Source: Pseudomonadota bacterium
GTDB taxonomy: Bacteria > Pseudomonadota > Gammaproteobacteria > Xanthomonadales > Rhodanobacteraceae
Length of the DNA: 64,000 bases
Direction: 5' to 3'
Assembly (NCBI GenBank): GCA_021794575.1
Contig: JAJYQO010000024.1
Coordinates: 1-64,000 of the forward strand
Numbering within the stretch: the stretch's first letter is position 1; each line of letters opens with the position of its first letter. Position numbers and translations under genes: made by a program. The notes under the pieces were generated by a model. It had not been told where the DNA came from and searched no databases. It saw nothing but the letters and a program-made list of their open reading frames with translations. Of this stretch, positions 9,646 through 19,706 are shown one piece after another.

Positions 9646-10875
9646 TCACAGCGCGATGCCTTCGCGCGCGGCGATGGTGTGCACGTCCTTGTCGCCACGG
9701 CCGGAGAGGTTGCACAGCACCAGCCCTTCACGCGGTAGCTCGCGAGCCAGCTTGATGGCCTGCGCAATCGCGTGCGCCGACTCCAGTGCGGCCAGGATGC
9801 CCTCGGTACGGGCCAGCAGATGGAACGCCTGCATGGCCTCGGCATCGGTGACGCCGACGTACTCGGCGCGGCCGCTGTCCTTGAGAAAAGCGTGCTCAGG
9901 GCCGACGCCGGGGTAGTCCAGGCCAGCCGAAATCGAGTGCGTCTCGGTGATCTGGCCGTCGTCGTCGCAGAGCACGTACGTGCGGTTGCCATGCAGCACA
10001 CCGGGACGGCCGGCCGCCAGCGAGGCGGCGTGGTGTCCGGTGGCGATCCCCTCGCCCGCCGCCTCGGCGCCGACGATGCGTACCCGGCGGTCGTTGAGGA
10101 AAGCGTGGAACAAACCGATGGCATTGGAGCCGCCACCCACGCAGGCGGTGATGGCGTCCGGCAGGCGGCCGTACTCCTCGAGCATCTGCGCGCGCGCCTC
10201 GCGCCCGACTACCGCGTTGAAGTCGCGCACCATCAGCGGATACGGGTGCGGACCGGCCACCGTGCCGATGATGTAGTAGGTGTTGCGCACGTTGGTGACC
10301 CAGTCGCGCAGCGCCTCGTTGAGCGCATCCTTGAGCGTCTTCGACCCGGAGCTGACCGGAACCACCGTGGCCCCCAGCAGCTTCATGCGAAATACGTTGA
10401 TCGCCTGACGCGCGATATCGGTCTCGCCCATGTACACCACGCACTCCAGGCCCAGTCGCGCCGCCACCGTGGCGCTGGCCACGCCGTGCTGACCGGCGCC
10501 GGTCTCGGCGATGATGCGGGTCTTGCCCATGCGCCTGGCCACCATGGCCTGGCCGACGGTGTTGTTGATCTTGTGCGCGCCGGTATGGTTGAGATCCTCG
10601 CGCTTGAGCAGGATGCGCGCGCCACCGACCTCGCGGCTCAGCCGCTCGGCGCAGTAGATCGGACTGGGGCGGCCGACGTAGTGCCTGAGATCGTGAGCCA
10701 GCTCGGCCTGGAAGGCCGGATCGTCGCGCAGCTCGAGATAGGTTTCGGTGAGTTCGCGCAGCGGCGCGACCAGCGTCTCGGCGACATAGACGCCGCCGTA
10801 GTCACCAAAACGTCCTTGTGCGTCGGGGTAATCGTTGTAGTCGATTTCGACTTCAGTTTTGCGCAGCGGTTTCAC
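9646..10875 (-). CDS. trpB: Tryptophan synthase beta subunit
   Basis: This 409-residue PLP enzyme joins indole and serine to form tryptophan. The pyridoxal lysine is in [14 protein letters not shown] (near residue 93), and the phosphate-binding loop is GGGSNAIG (near residue 240). The protein begins with the usual [20 protein letters not shown]. The GTG at 10875 is the nearest start upstream of this conserved beginning; it overlaps the end of trpF by 23 bp, so the two are probably translationally coupled. It is followed by trpA. Confidence 0.96.
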   Translation of the reverse strand: MKPLRKTEVEIDYNDYPDAQGRFGDYGGVYVAETLVAPLRELTETYLELRDDPAFQAELAHDLRHYVGRPSPIYCAERLSREVGGARILLKREDLNHTGAHKINNTVGQAMVARRMGKTRIIAETGAGQHGVASATVAARLGLECVVYMGETDIARQAINVFRMKLLGATVVPVSSGSKTLKDALNEALRDWVTNVRNTYYIIGTVAGPHPYPLMVRDFNAVVGREARAQMLEEYGRLPDAITACVGGGSNAIGLFHAFLNDRRVRIVGAEAAGEGIATGHHAASLAAGRPGVLHGNRTYVLCDDDGQITETHSISAGLDYPGVGPEHAFLKDSGRAEYVGVTDAEAMQAFHLLARTEGILAALESAHAIAQAIKLARELPREGLVLCNLSGRGDKDVHTIAAREGIAL

Positions 10876-11482
10876 GGTGGATTTCTCGGAAGAAGTGCTG
10901 CAATTTGAGGGCGTCCTTGATGCCCGGGCTGCTTTCGACTCCGCTGGAGACATCTATGCCCCAGGGTCTGGCGACGCGCAATGCCTGTGCCACGTTAGCG
11001 GGAGTCAGCCCGCCCGCCAACAGCCACGGACGATGCATGCGCGGCAACGTCGACCAGTCGAAGCTGCGGCCCTGCCCGCCCGCCTGGCCGGCCACGTGAC
11101 CGTCCAGTACGAATCCGGCGGCGCGTGGAAAATCCGCCATGCGTCCGGCCACGTCGTTGCAATCCTGCATCGGCAGCGCCTTCAGGTAAGGCCGCCCGAA
11201 TTGCGCGCACCAGTCGTCGCACTCACCGCCGTGGAACTGCAGTTGGTCCGGCTGCAGGGCTGCGGCGATGCCGCGCACCTGCTCGGCATCGGCGTCCATG
11301 AACAGCGCCACGCTGCTGACCATGGGCGGCAGCGACGCGCGAATCGTCATCGCCTGGGCAAGAGTAAGACAGCGCGGGCTGCGCGGTGTGAAGATCAGTC
11401 CGATGGCATCGGCGCCCAGCGTGGCCGCGAGTGCTGCATCCTCGATGCGGGTAATGCCGCAGATTTTGACACGCGGCCTCAT
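10853..11482 (-). CDS. trpF: Phosphoribosylanthranilate isomerase
   Basis: This 209-residue TIM-barrel enzyme performs the Amadori rearrangement of phosphoribosylanthranilate to CdRP. The opening VKICGIT carries the catalytic cysteine, and the catalytic aspartate lies in the [14 protein letters not shown] segment. GGLTPANV and [16 protein letters not shown] form the phosphate site. Its ATG overlaps the truA stop by four bases, and its 3' end overlaps trpB. It is a full-length member of the family. Confidence 0.97.
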   Translation of the reverse strand: MRPRVKICGITRIEDAALAATLGADAIGLIFTPRSPRCLTLAQAMTIRASLPPMVSSVALFMDADAEQVRGIAAALQPDQLQFHGGECDDWCAQFGRPYLKALPMQDCNDVAGRMADFPRAAGFVLDGHVAGQAGGQGRSFDWSTLPRMHRPWLLAGGLTPANVAQALRVARPWGIDVSSGVESSPGIKDALKLQHFFREIHRETAAQN

Positions 11483-12246
11483 GCCGTCACCTCCTCGGGC
11501 AGCGCGAATTGTGCCGGATAGCGCGGTCCGAGGAACACCAGGCCATGTGCCGGCGCGGTCGGCCCCGCCACGCTGCGATCGCGGCCCTCCAGCAAATCGC
11601 GCAGCCAGTGCTCGGGGCTTTCGCCGCGTCCGATCGGCAGCAGGGAGCCGACGATGTTGCGCACCATGTGATGCAGGAAGGCGTTGGCTTCGATTTCCAA
11701 CAGCACGTTGTCGTCCTCGCGCCAGACCCGCGCATCCAGCACCGTACGGCGCGCATGACGCGCTTGGCACGCCAGCGCGCGGAAGGCCGAAAAATCATGC
11801 TCGCCCAGCAACGCCTGTGCGGCGCGATGCATGCGCCCGGCATCCAGCGGCAGGCGTTCCCATGCCACGCGCTGCTGATCCAGGGCCGGACGCACCGGGC
11901 GGTTGAGGATGCGGTAGCGATAGCGCCGCGAACGCGCGCTGAAGCGCGCGTGGAAGTCGGGCGCGACCACTTGTGCCCACCGTACAGCCACGTCAGCCGG
12001 CAGCGCGCTGGTCGCGCCGAGTATCCAGGCACGCGGCGTGCGCACGGAGTTCGAATCGAAATGCACCACCTGGCAGCGCGCGTGCACGCCGGCATCGGTG
12101 CGTCCGGCACAGGTCACCGACAGCGGGTGATCGGCCACGCGTGCCAGCGCGTCCTCCAGAACGGCTTGCACGGAGGGGCCATGGCTTAACCGCTGCCAGC
12201 CGAGATAGGCGCTCCCGGCGTATTCGATGCCTGCCGCCCAGCGCAT
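11479..12246 (-). CDS. truA: tRNA pseudouridine(38-40) synthase
   Basis: This 255-residue enzyme converts uridines 38-40 in the tRNA anticodon arm to pseudouridine. The catalytic aspartate is in [11 protein letters not shown] (about residues 46-56). The family motif [15 protein letters not shown] follows in mid-protein, and the C-terminal [14 protein letters not shown] is conserved. It lies 45 bp downstream of fimV and overlaps trpF by ATGA, the usual fimV-truA-trpF order of this group. Confidence 0.97.
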   Translation of the reverse strand: MRWAAGIEYAGSAYLGWQRLSHGPSVQAVLEDALARVADHPLSVTCAGRTDAGVHARCQVVHFDSNSVRTPRAWILGATSALPADVAVRWAQVVAPDFHARFSARSRRYRYRILNRPVRPALDQQRVAWERLPLDAGRMHRAAQALLGEHDFSAFRALACQARHARRTVLDARVWREDDNVLLEIEANAFLHHMVRNIVGSLLPIGRGESPEHWLRDLLEGRDRSVAGPTAPAHGLVFLGPRYPAQFALPEEVTA

Positions 12247-12291
12247 ATCAGCATGCGCGGAAACGCGACCGGCTGACCTGGCGGTGCATGT

Positions 12292-14400
12292 TCAATGCGC
12301 GGAATCCAGTAGGCGCTGCGCCTCGTCCTTCTGGATCTGGCTACCCTCGGTCAGCACTTCCTCGAGCATGGCGCGCGCGCCCTCGTAGTCGCCCATGTCC
12401 AGGTAGGCGCGCGCCAGGTCGAGTTTGGTGTCGATGGGGTCGCCGCCGATCTCGGCGCCGCCGCCGGTCATCGGCGCATAGGGATCCTCGTACGCTTGTC
12501 CGGGCGCTGCATCGAGTTCGTGGACTTCCGGCGCCACCGGCTCCATAGCAGGCTCGGCGTATTCCGGAGCGGCCTGGGTCAGGTCGGGTTCGGCATCGAG
12601 TTCATCGCCATGAACCGCGGTTGCGCTGCCGGCGAACAGCGGGTGCTGCGGGGCGATCTCGGCACCCATGGCGCGCACGGCCTGCCACTCCGCGGCGTCC
12701 TCGTGGCTCACATGCGCATGCATGGCTTCGGCGGTCGCGGTGAAGCCGGTGCTGTCCATGTGGCCGTACTGCAACGAGGCCAGCTCCAGGTACAGGCCGA
12801 GATCATCCGGATGATCGTTCAACTCGGCGCGCAGTTGCGCCTCGTCTTCGCTGCCCTGCTCGCTCGCGTCGGGGGCTGCAACAGGTACCACTGCGGCGAA
12901 CTGGTCGGCAAGCGAAGGGCGTGCCGGAGCGGTAGACGAACGCTTGCGGCGCGCAAACACCAGTCCGAGCAGGCCGAGCACCACGAGCAGCGCGGCGCCA
13001 CCCAGTACCAGCGGCTGCTGGTAAATCGGCGCCGAGGATTCGGGCTGCGGCGCGGGCGCGACCGGTTGCGGCGGCTTCCTGGCAGGTGCCGGCGCGGTGG
13101 GCTTCGCTGCCGCGCTGACCGCAGGTGCAGGGGCAGATGCGCTGGCCGCGCCGACGGGCAGCGCGGCTGCAGCTGCCGCGACGGTGGCTGGCGCGCTGGC
13201 CACGACGCTGGGCGCAGAGGCACCGGCCGGCGCACTCTGCGCGGGCGCCGGTTTCGCGGCTGCGGCTTCGACCTGCGCCAACTTGGCCTGCAGTTGCGCC
13301 ACTTCGTTGTTCCTCAGCGCGAGCAGTTTGGCGTTGTCGGTGTTGATTTTCTGCAACTGCGCGATGCGCGCCTTGAGGTCGGCGCTGTGCAGCTGCTCGC
13401 TGGCTACGGTTTCTTGAGCACGCGCCAATTGCTGTTTGAGCCCGGCTACCGCCGCATCGCCGGTGCCGCCCTTGACGCCGGCCCGCGTCGCGGCGCCGCC
13501 GCCACGCGCCGGCGGCACCAACTCCAGGTGTCCGCCCGCTGGCGCCGCCGCGACGGCAGCCGTGGGTGCCGCCGTACTGGCGACGGACGAGGCGTTGAGC
13601 AGCGGCTGTGGCGCGCGCGCCTGCCAGGCTTCGGTCTGCTGGCGCACGGCGGCGCGCGCCGCGGCGGGTGGAATGGCGCTGGCCGTAGTCGCAGTGGGGA
13701 TGCGCAGGATCGCGCCACTGCGCAGTTCGTTGATGTTGCCGTGGATGAAGGCCTGCGGATTTTCCTGTTGCAGCGCGCGCAGCATCTGGTCGACGCTGAC
13801 GCCGGACGGCAGGTTGCGGGTCGCGATGGCGTAGGCGGTGTCGCCCCCTTTCACGGTGTACGTAGCCGCGTTGCCACCCACGGTCGCGCTGCTGGGAACG
13901 GCGCTGGGCATTGCCGGCGCGGCGGTCGGCGCTGGTGCAACCGCTGCCGGAGCGGCGGCAGGCGCATGCGCCGGAACGCTACCGCTGCTGGCACTGGAGT
14001 AGCCCGGCGGGTCGAGCAGGATGGTGTACTCGCGGATCAGGCTGCCGCTGCTCCAGCTGGCGTCGAGCAGAAAGTCGACGTAGGGATCGCGCACCGGATC
14101 CGCCGTGGTGACGCGGATGACGTGGCCGCCGTCGCGTGTTTTGACCAGGGCGAACTGCAGCGGAATGCCCATCTGGTTGGTGCTGATGCCGGCGCGCTGG
14201 TAAGCCGCGGGCGAGGCGATTACCAGGTGCAGGCTCTTGGCTTCTGCGGCGCTGTCGAAACGCACCGGAATTTCAGCCAGCAGGGGCTGACCCAGCGCCG
14301 ATTTCACCTGGATCTGGCCCAATCCGAGCGCCAGCGCCTGCTGAGTGCCCAGCGCCATGGCCACAGCGATTGCAAGAGAGGTCGCCCGCTTCATCGTCAT
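12292..14400 (-). CDS. fimV: FimV-type pilus assembly / polarity protein
   Basis: This 702-residue inner-membrane protein organises the cell pole and promotes type IV pilus assembly. In order, it has a signal peptide (to about residue 26), the N-terminal FimV domain (LGQIQVKSALGQPLLAEI), a LysM domain near residues 185-235 (YTVKGGDTAYAIA), and a coiled coil with Ala/Pro-rich linkers. A membrane helix (PLVLGGAALLVVLGLLGLVF) precedes an acidic cytoplasmic region. The conserved C-terminal FimV/TPR cap contains KLDLARAYLDMGDYEGARAM. ATG 14400 is preferred for its signal peptide and the G run just before it; ATG 14424 would add eight residues. Confidence 0.93.
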   Translation of the reverse strand: MTMKRATSLAIAVAMALGTQQALALGLGQIQVKSALGQPLLAEIPVRFDSAAEAKSLHLVIASPAAYQRAGISTNQMGIPLQFALVKTRDGGHVIRVTTADPVRDPYVDFLLDASWSSGSLIREYTILLDPPGYSSASSGSVPAHAPAAAPAAVAPAPTAAPAMPSAVPSSATVGGNAATYTVKGGDTAYAIATRNLPSGVSVDQMLRALQQENPQAFIHGNINELRSGAILRIPTATTASAIPPAAARAAVRQQTEAWQARAPQPLLNASSVASTAAPTAAVAAAPAGGHLELVPPARGGGAATRAGVKGGTGDAAVAGLKQQLARAQETVASEQLHSADLKARIAQLQKINTDNAKLLALRNNEVAQLQAKLAQVEAAAAKPAPAQSAPAGASAPSVVASAPATVAAAAAALPVGAASASAPAPAVSAAAKPTAPAPARKPPQPVAPAPQPESSAPIYQQPLVLGGAALLVVLGLLGLVFARRKRSSTAPARPSLADQFAAVVPVAAPDASEQGSEDEAQLRAELNDHPDDLGLYLELASLQYGHMDSTGFTATAEAMHAHVSHEDAAEWQAVRAMGAEIAPQHPLFAGSATAVHGDELDAEPDLTQAAPEYAEPAMEPVAPEVHELDAAPGQAYEDPYAPMTGGGAEIGGDPIDTKLDLARAYLDMGDYEGARAMLEEVLTEGSQIQKDEAQRLLDSAH

Positions 14401-14463
14401 GCCCCCATTAAAGATTCGGCTCACGCTTGCGAAGGAAGGTGAGAAAAGTGGCGCAACTGTAGT

Positions 14464-15492
14464 TCAGATTAGGCTTTTCACCAATATTTCCGCGATTTGC
14501 ACGGCATTGAGCGCGGCGCCTTTGCGGATGTTGTCGGCCACGATCCACAGATTCAGTCCACGTGGATGCGAGATGTCATCGCGGATGCGACCCACATACA
14601 CGGGATCGGTACCCTGCGCGTGCACGGCTGGTGTGGGATAGCCGCCATCGCGGCGTTCGTCCACCACCACGACGCCGGGCGCCTGCTGCAGCAGCGTGCG
14701 CGCGGCCGCGGCGGTGATCTTGTCGCGCGTCTCGATGTGCACCGCTTCGGCGTGGCCGTAGAACACCGGCACGCGCACGGCGGTGGGGTTCACCTGGATG
14801 GCGTCGTCCTCGAGGATCTTGCGTGTCTCCCAGACCATTTTCATTTCTTCCTTGGTATAGCCATTGTCCAGGAACACGTCGATGTGCGGGATCAGGTTGA
14901 AGGCGATGCGCTGCGGGAAGCGGCTGGGCTCGACATCCTGGAAGTTCAGCAGCGCCGCGGTCTCGCGTCCCAAGGCCTCCAGCCCCGAACGACCGGCGCC
15001 GGAGACCGACTGGTAGGTGGCCACGTTGATGCGCTCGATGCCCGCCGCGCGGTGGATCGGCGCCAGCGCCACCAGCATCTGCATGGTCGAGCAGTTGGGA
15101 TTGGCGATGATGCCGCGCGCGCGGTGTCTGGCGATGGCGTGCGGATTGACCTCGCTGACCACCAGCGGAATCTCGTCTACGTAGCGGAACTCGGAAGTGT
15201 TGTCGATCACCACCGCCCCCGCCGCCGCCGCGCGCGGCGCGTGTTCACGGCTGACCGCGCCGCCGGCCGAGAAAAACGCGATGTCGATGCCCTCGAAATC
15301 GAAGTCATCGAGATTGCGCACGGTCAGTGCGCGCCCGGTGAAATCCACCGTGCTGCCGGCGGAACGCTCGCTGGCCAGCGGCACGAGTTCCGCGACCGGA
15401 AAATCGCGTTCGGCCAGGATCTGCAGCAGGGTTTCACCGACGGCGCCGGTGGCGCCGACCATCGCGATGCGTCGGGGTGTGCTCGGGGACAT
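14464..15492 (-). CDS. asd: Aspartate-semialdehyde dehydrogenase
   Basis: This 342-residue enzyme reduces aspartyl phosphate with NADPH, the branch point for lysine/diaminopimelate, methionine and threonine synthesis. The nucleotide-binding loop is GATGAVGETLLQIL at residues about 13-26. The active-site cysteine is in NPNCSTMQM near residue 135, and the catalytic histidine segment GHAEAVHIET is further on. It follows aroC on the same strand and precedes fimV by 63 bp, an arrangement also seen in pseudomonads. Confidence 0.97.
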   Translation of the reverse strand: MSPSTPRRIAMVGATGAVGETLLQILAERDFPVAELVPLASERSAGSTVDFTGRALTVRNLDDFDFEGIDIAFFSAGGAVSREHAPRAAAAGAVVIDNTSEFRYVDEIPLVVSEVNPHAIARHRARGIIANPNCSTMQMLVALAPIHRAAGIERINVATYQSVSGAGRSGLEALGRETAALLNFQDVEPSRFPQRIAFNLIPHIDVFLDNGYTKEEMKMVWETRKILEDDAIQVNPTAVRVPVFYGHAEAVHIETRDKITAAAARTLLQQAPGVVVVDERRDGGYPTPAVHAQGTDPVYVGRIRDDISHPRGLNLWIVADNIRKGAALNAVQIAEILVKSLI

Positions 15493-15547
15493 GGGCTCTC
15501 GATTGCTCTGTCTTGTGGGTGGAAACGGGGGCCGGGGCGGCGCGGCA

Positions 15548-16636
15548 TCAGGCGATGCGCGGGGTCTGCGGCGGCACGTCGCCGCACTGCGCGCGGTGCC
15601 GGAGGGCGTGATCCATCAGCACCAGCGCCACCATCGCCTCGGCGATGGGCGTGGCGCGGATACCGACGCAGGGGTCGTGGCGGCCGGTGGTGACCACTTG
15701 CACCGGCTCGCCGCGCAGGTTCACGCTGCGGCCGGGGATACGGATGCTGGAAGTCGGTTTGAGTGCGATGGCGCAGCGGATCGACTGGCCGCTGCTGATG
15801 CCGCCCAGGATGCCGCCGGCATGGTTGCTGGCAAACCCCTGCGGAGTCAGCTCGTCGCGGTGCTGGCTGCCGTGCTGGGCCACGCTGGCGAAGCCGTCTC
15901 CGATCTCTACACCTTTGACGGCGTTGATGCCCATCAGCGCGGCGGCCAGTTCGGCGTCGAGCTTGCCGTAAATGGGCTCGCCCCAGCCCGGCGGCACGCC
16001 CTCGGCGATCACCTCGACGCGCGCACCCACCGAATCGCCGGCCTTGCGCAGCGCATCCATCGTGGCCTCGAGTTCGGGCACCTGGGCGACATCGGGCCAG
16101 AAAAACGCGTTGTCCTCGACGGCATTCCAATCGAAAACGCGCGGCGTGATCCCGCCCAACTGCGTCAGGCATCCACGCACGCGCACGCCGTGATGCTCGG
16201 CCAGCCACTTCCTGGCAATCACGCCGGCGGCCACGCGCATCGTGGTCTCGCGCGCCGAACTGCGTCCACCGCCGCGCGGATCGCGGATGCCGTACTTGTG
16301 CCAGTAGGTGTAGTCGGCGTGCGCCGGGCGGAAGGTGTCGAGCAGATCGTCGTAGTCGCGCGAGCGCGCGTCGGTGTTGCGGATCAGCAGTGCGATGGGC
16401 GTGCCGGTGGTCAGGCCCTGGTATACGCCGGAGAGGATCTCGACCACATCGGCCTCGCGCCGCTGCGAGGTGTGGCGCGTGCGGCCGGTGGCGCGGCGCG
16501 CCAGATCCTGCGCGAAGTCCTCGGGCGCCAGGGCCAGTCCGGGCGGACAGCCGTCGACCACGCAGCCGATGGCCGGACCGTGGCTCTCGCCGAAGGTGGT
16601 GACGCTGAGCAGCTTGCCGAAGGTATTGCTGGACAC
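15548..16636 (-). CDS. aroC: Chorismate synthase
   Basis: This 362-residue enzyme uses reduced flavin to convert EPSP to chorismate, the last step of the shikimate pathway. The signature [18 protein letters not shown] is at residues about 16-33, and the second motif [23 protein letters not shown] is at about 110-132. It starts with GTG at 16636. It lies between prmB and asd on the same strand, the usual prmB-aroC pair, and so supplies the trp genes nearby with their precursor. Confidence 0.97.
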   Translation of the reverse strand: MSSNTFGKLLSVTTFGESHGPAIGCVVDGCPPGLALAPEDFAQDLARRATGRTRHTSQRREADVVEILSGVYQGLTTGTPIALLIRNTDARSRDYDDLLDTFRPAHADYTYWHKYGIRDPRGGGRSSARETTMRVAAGVIARKWLAEHHGVRVRGCLTQLGGITPRVFDWNAVEDNAFFWPDVAQVPELEATMDALRKAGDSVGARVEVIAEGVPPGWGEPIYGKLDAELAAALMGINAVKGVEIGDGFASVAQHGSQHRDELTPQGFASNHAGGILGGISSGQSIRCAIALKPTSSIRIPGRSVNLRGEPVQVVTTGRHDPCVGIRATPIAEAMVALVLMDHALRHRAQCGDVPPQTPRIA

Positions 16637-16672
16637 GGGCGCGAGTGTTGGCGTTGGGGCGTTGTGGCAAGG

Positions 16673-17671
16673 CTAGCGCGAATCGGCGCCGGCGCGGTCG
16701 GCGGCGGCACCGATAGCCGCGGCATGCTCGACCAGCGCCGCGCGTTCGACGGCAAAAACGCCCATCGGCCCAACCTTGAACTCCAGCCACACCAGCGGCA
16801 GCTGCGGCAGCAGAGCGCTGAGCGCCTGCTCGGCCTCGCCCACCTCGACGATCAACAGGCCGTCGTCGGCGAGGTGGCGTGGCGCGTCGCGCAGGATGCG
16901 CAGCGCCAGGTCCAGGCCGTCGCGGCCGGCGGTCAGCCCCAGCTTTGGCTCGTGCGCGTACTCGGCCGGCATCGCGGCGTATTCGGCCTCGGTGACGTAC
17001 GGCGGGTTGGACACGATCAGGTCGTAGCGCTGCCCGGTCAGCGCGGAGAACAAATCGCCACGGATCGCGCGTACCCGGTCTCCAACGTGCTGGAAGGCGA
17101 TGTTCTCGCGCGCCAGCGCCAGTGCGTCGTCGCTGATGTCGACCAGATCGATCCGCCAGTCGGGGTTGTGCACCGCCATCGCGATACCGATGCAGCCCGA
17201 GCCGGCGCACAGGTCCAGCGCGCGCGACACCGCGCGGTCATCGAGCCATGGAGCGAAGCCGTTTTCGATCAGCTCGGCGATGGGCGAGCGCGGCACCAGC
17301 GCGCGCGCGTCGCTCTTGAATTTCAGTCCGGCGAACCAGGCCTCGCCGACCAGATAGGCCGTGGGCACACGCGCCATGATGCGCTGCTCGATCAGCGCCA
17401 GCACGCGCAGACGCTCGTCCGCGGTCAGCCTGGCCTGGCCGTAGGCTGGCGGCAGGTCCGGCGGCAACTGCAGACTGGCCAGCACCAGGTGCGTGGCTTC
17501 GTCCAGCGCATTGTCGTGGCTGTGGCCGAAACTCAAGCCGGCGGCGTTGAAGCGACTGGCCGCGTAGCGAATGAAGTCGATGATGCTGTCGAGCGCGTCG
17601 GTCACGGCGGCGGGCGTGGCATGGGGCGCGACAGTATAGGCGGCAGGCGCGCCGCGAATCCGTCGGAGCAT
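16673..17671 (-). CDS. prmB: 50S ribosomal protein L3 N5-glutamine methyltransferase
   Basis: This SAM-dependent methyltransferase modifies a glutamine of ribosomal protein L3. The SAM-binding motif is DLCAGSGCIGIAMA (near residue 148), and the catalytic NPPY motif is near residue 215. The helical N-terminal domain matches PrmB. The ATG at 17671 gives 332 residues; a GTG at 17605 fits the family N-terminus better (310 residues), so the true start is uncertain. It runs divergently from the SCO1-type gene with only 25 bp between the longest starts. Confidence 0.93.
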   Translation of the reverse strand: MLRRIRGAPAAYTVAPHATPAAVTDALDSIIDFIRYAASRFNAAGLSFGHSHDNALDEATHLVLASLQLPPDLPPAYGQARLTADERLRVLALIEQRIMARVPTAYLVGEAWFAGLKFKSDARALVPRSPIAELIENGFAPWLDDRAVSRALDLCAGSGCIGIAMAVHNPDWRIDLVDISDDALALARENIAFQHVGDRVRAIRGDLFSALTGQRYDLIVSNPPYVTEAEYAAMPAEYAHEPKLGLTAGRDGLDLALRILRDAPRHLADDGLLIVEVGEAEQALSALLPQLPLVWLEFKVGPMGVFAVERAALVEHAAAIGAAADRAGADSR

Positions 17672-17684
17672 CGCCGGCGGTCGC

Positions 17685-17690
17685 TATAAT
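17685..17690 (+). promoter_or_regulatory. Consensus -10 box of the SCO1-type gene
   Basis: A perfect TATAAT ends 6 bp before the ATG at 17697, so transcription should begin at or next to the start codon. No Shine-Dalgarno sequence is visible, which fits a leaderless mRNA. The -35 region is poor. It also lies inside the 5' end region of divergent prmB. Confidence 0.5.
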
Positions 17691-17696
17691 TCCCCG

Positions 17697-18305
17697 ATGC
17701 CGCGTTTCTCGATTCGCATTTGCGCCGCGCTACCCGTGGTCGCACTGCTGGCGGGCTGTTCGCGGTCGCCGCCGCCCGCGTTGCAAGTCGCGCAACTGTT
17801 TCCGGTGCCGCGCGCCGTGCCTGCGTTCACACTCACCCGCAGCGACGGCAAGCCCTTGACGCGCGCCGACTGGAGGGGGCGCTACACGTTGGTCTTCATG
17901 GGCTACACGCATTGCCCCGACATCTGTCCAACCACGCTGCTGACGCTGCGCGCGATGTGGAACGCGCTGGACAAAGCCGGCGTCAGCAAGCGTGTCGGGG
18001 TGGACTTCGTTTCCGTCGATCCCAGGCGCGACACGCTGCCGCTGCTGGGCGAATACGTGCACGGGTTCGATGCGACCTTCGTCGGCGCCACCGGCAGCGA
18101 GGCCGAACTGAAAAAACTCTCCGCGGCGCTGATGCTGCCCTACCGGATCGTGCCCGGCGCGCACGGCGGCTATGGCGTCGATCACAGCGCCACGGTCGCC
18201 ATCATCGGACCGGACGCGCGCGAGATCGGCGTGTTCATGCCGCCGCTCTACGCCACGCCCATGGCCGCCGACCTCGAACGCCTGCTGGCCTGGAAGTCGC
18301 GATGA
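17697..18305 (+). CDS. SCO1/SenC-type copper chaperone lipoprotein
   Basis: This 202-residue thioredoxin-fold protein delivers copper to the CuA site of cytochrome c oxidase or acts as a thiol reductase. A lipobox (LLAGC, cysteine at residue 21) anchors it on the periplasmic face. The copper-binding CxxxC is in THCPDICPTT (near residue 77), and the third ligand is the histidine in GVDHSATV (near residue 162). Its stop overlaps the psd start. A respiratory role fits the cytochrome c maturation genes downstream, but no oxidase genes are in the window. Confidence 0.92.
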   Translation: MPRFSIRICAALPVVALLAGCSRSPPPALQVAQLFPVPRAVPAFTLTRSDGKPLTRADWRGRYTLVFMGYTHCPDICPTTLLTLRAMWNALDKAGVSKRVGVDFVSVDPRRDTLPLLGEYVHGFDATFVGATGSEAELKKLSAALMLPYRIVPGAHGGYGVDHSATVAIIGPDAREIGVFMPPLYATPMAADLERLLAWKSR

Positions 18306-19150
18306 AAGCGGGCGTCGCCCTCAGCCACCTGTTGCCGCAGCATGCACTGAGCGCGCTGGTGCGCGCCGCTACGCGCTGGCGCTGGCGGCCGTGGAAGCAC
18401 TTCCTGATCCGGCGGGTGGTGCGCGCCTATGGCGTGGATCTCGACGAGGCTGCGCAACCGGATGTCGCCGCGTACGCGCACTTCGATGCCTTCTTCACCC
18501 GCGCATTGAAACCCGGCGCGCGTCCGCTCGATCCGGCAGCGGATGCCCTGCTCTGTCCGGCCGATGGCCGTATCAGCCAGGCCGGCGCGATCGCGGCAGG
18601 GCGCATCGTGCAGGCCAAGGGCCGCGACTACAGCGTGGCCGAACTGCTGGGCGACCCCGATGCTGCCAGACGCTATGTCGCGGGCAGCTTCGTCAATGTG
18701 TATCTCTCACCGCGCGATTACCACCGCGTGCACATGCCCTGCGCTGGCCGACTGCTGGAGACTGTGCACATTCCGGGTCGCCTGTTCAGCGTGGCCCCGG
18801 CCGCGGTTGCGGGCGTGGACCGGCTGTTCGCCCGCAATGAGCGGCTGGTCTGCCATTTCGAGGGCGCGCGCGGTTCGTTTGTGATGGTGATGGTGGGCGC
18901 ACTGCTGGTTTCCGGCATCTCCACGGCCTGGGACGCCTGCGTGGTGCCGCCCTACGCGCGACACATCCGGCGGCGCCGGCATGCGGGGCCGCTGCTGGCT
19001 GCGGGCGCGGAGATGGCGCAGTTCCACATGGGATCGACGGTGATTGCGCTGTTTCCCGAGGGGGGCGCCACGCTTGATGCGGAATTGCGACCGGATCGCG
19101 CGGTACGCATGGGCCAGCGATTGGGGCGATTGCACGCTGCGATCGAGTGA
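18302..19150 (+). CDS. psd: Phosphatidylserine decarboxylase proenzyme
   Basis: This 282-residue membrane-associated enzyme makes phosphatidylethanolamine. The self-cleavage site that creates the pyruvoyl group is present as MGST (in QFHMGSTVIALFPEGG near residue 242). The conserved YLSPRDYHRVHMP block with its catalytic histidines is near residues 137-149, and ADGRISQAG near residue 82. The ATG overlaps the preceding stop by four bases (ATGA). Length is normal for the Xanthomonadales form. Confidence 0.96.
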   Translation: MKAGVALSHLLPQHALSALVRAATRWRWRPWKHFLIRRVVRAYGVDLDEAAQPDVAAYAHFDAFFTRALKPGARPLDPAADALLCPADGRISQAGAIAAGRIVQAKGRDYSVAELLGDPDAARRYVAGSFVNVYLSPRDYHRVHMPCAGRLLETVHIPGRLFSVAPAAVAGVDRLFARNERLVCHFEGARGSFVMVMVGALLVSGISTAWDACVVPPYARHIRRRRHAGPLLAAGAEMAQFHMGSTVIALFPEGGATLDAELRPDRAVRMGQRLGRLHAAIE

Positions 19151-19158
19151 CCTGCCGC

Positions 19159-19187
19159 GTCACATTGTGACCCGAAACGCATATACT
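19159..19187 (+). promoter_or_regulatory. Candidate promoter with a 13-bp palindrome
   Basis: A perfect palindrome, GTCACATTGTGAC, covers 19159-19171. A -10-like TATACT follows at 19182-19187. The palindrome sits where the -35 box and RNA polymerase would bind, as an operator might. It lies upstream of the unknown gene at 19251. No regulator gene is adjacent. Confidence 0.4.
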
Positions 19188-19250
19188 CCCGGCTGCGACG
19201 ACTAGGCTGTCTTTGGTCTGCGCCGCGATCACCACGCCGGGGGAAACAGC

Positions 19251-19697
19251 ATGCAATGGGTTACACGAATCGTCGCCGCCAATCGCGCGCTGCGGCTAGG
19301 CCGCCAGGCCCGGCAGATCGAAGCCGTGATTGCGGCGCTGCCGGCGCCGTTGCGTGACCCCCTGGCCGCGATCACCATCAAGGAACTGGCCAACGCGGCC
19401 TGTGCCGAGTTTCCGCATTTGTACGGGTCCGCTCCGGACAAGACCTACCAGGCCTGGGGCGAAGGCGCGGAAATCGGATTCGAGCGCGCACGTTCGGACA
19501 ATCCGCAGGTGCGCATGCGCGGTATCGCGCTGTGGATGGCCGTGGTCTATCACGAAACCAAGGACGCCGAGCATGGCGCTATGGCGAACTTGCATCGGCA
19601 GGTGCTGCGGCTGTTGCGCGTGATCAAGGACGCCGCCGGCGCCAAGCCGGGGGTCTACGAAGCGTGGTCGACCGGACGCGGCGAAGCGGCGGCCTAA
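19251..19697 (+). CDS. Hypothetical protein
   Basis: This 148-residue, mostly helical cytoplasmic protein has no signal peptide, membrane segment or motif I recognise. It begins MQWVTRIVAANRALRLGRQA and contains a Trp/Tyr-rich middle (YQAWGEGAEIGFERA) and a later YHETKDAEHG segment. A G-rich Shine-Dalgarno-like run (GGGGGA) lies about 8 bases before the ATG. Codon use matches neighbouring genes, so it is probably real. It sits between psd and the converging lytic transglycosylase gene, with its own candidate promoter. Confidence 0.7.
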   Translation: MQWVTRIVAANRALRLGRQARQIEAVIAALPAPLRDPLAAITIKELANAACAEFPHLYGSAPDKTYQAWGEGAEIGFERARSDNPQVRMRGIALWMAVVYHETKDAEHGAMANLHRQVLRLLRVIKDAAGAKPGVYEAWSTGRGEAAA

Positions 19698-19706
19698 CGG
19701 GTTTTC

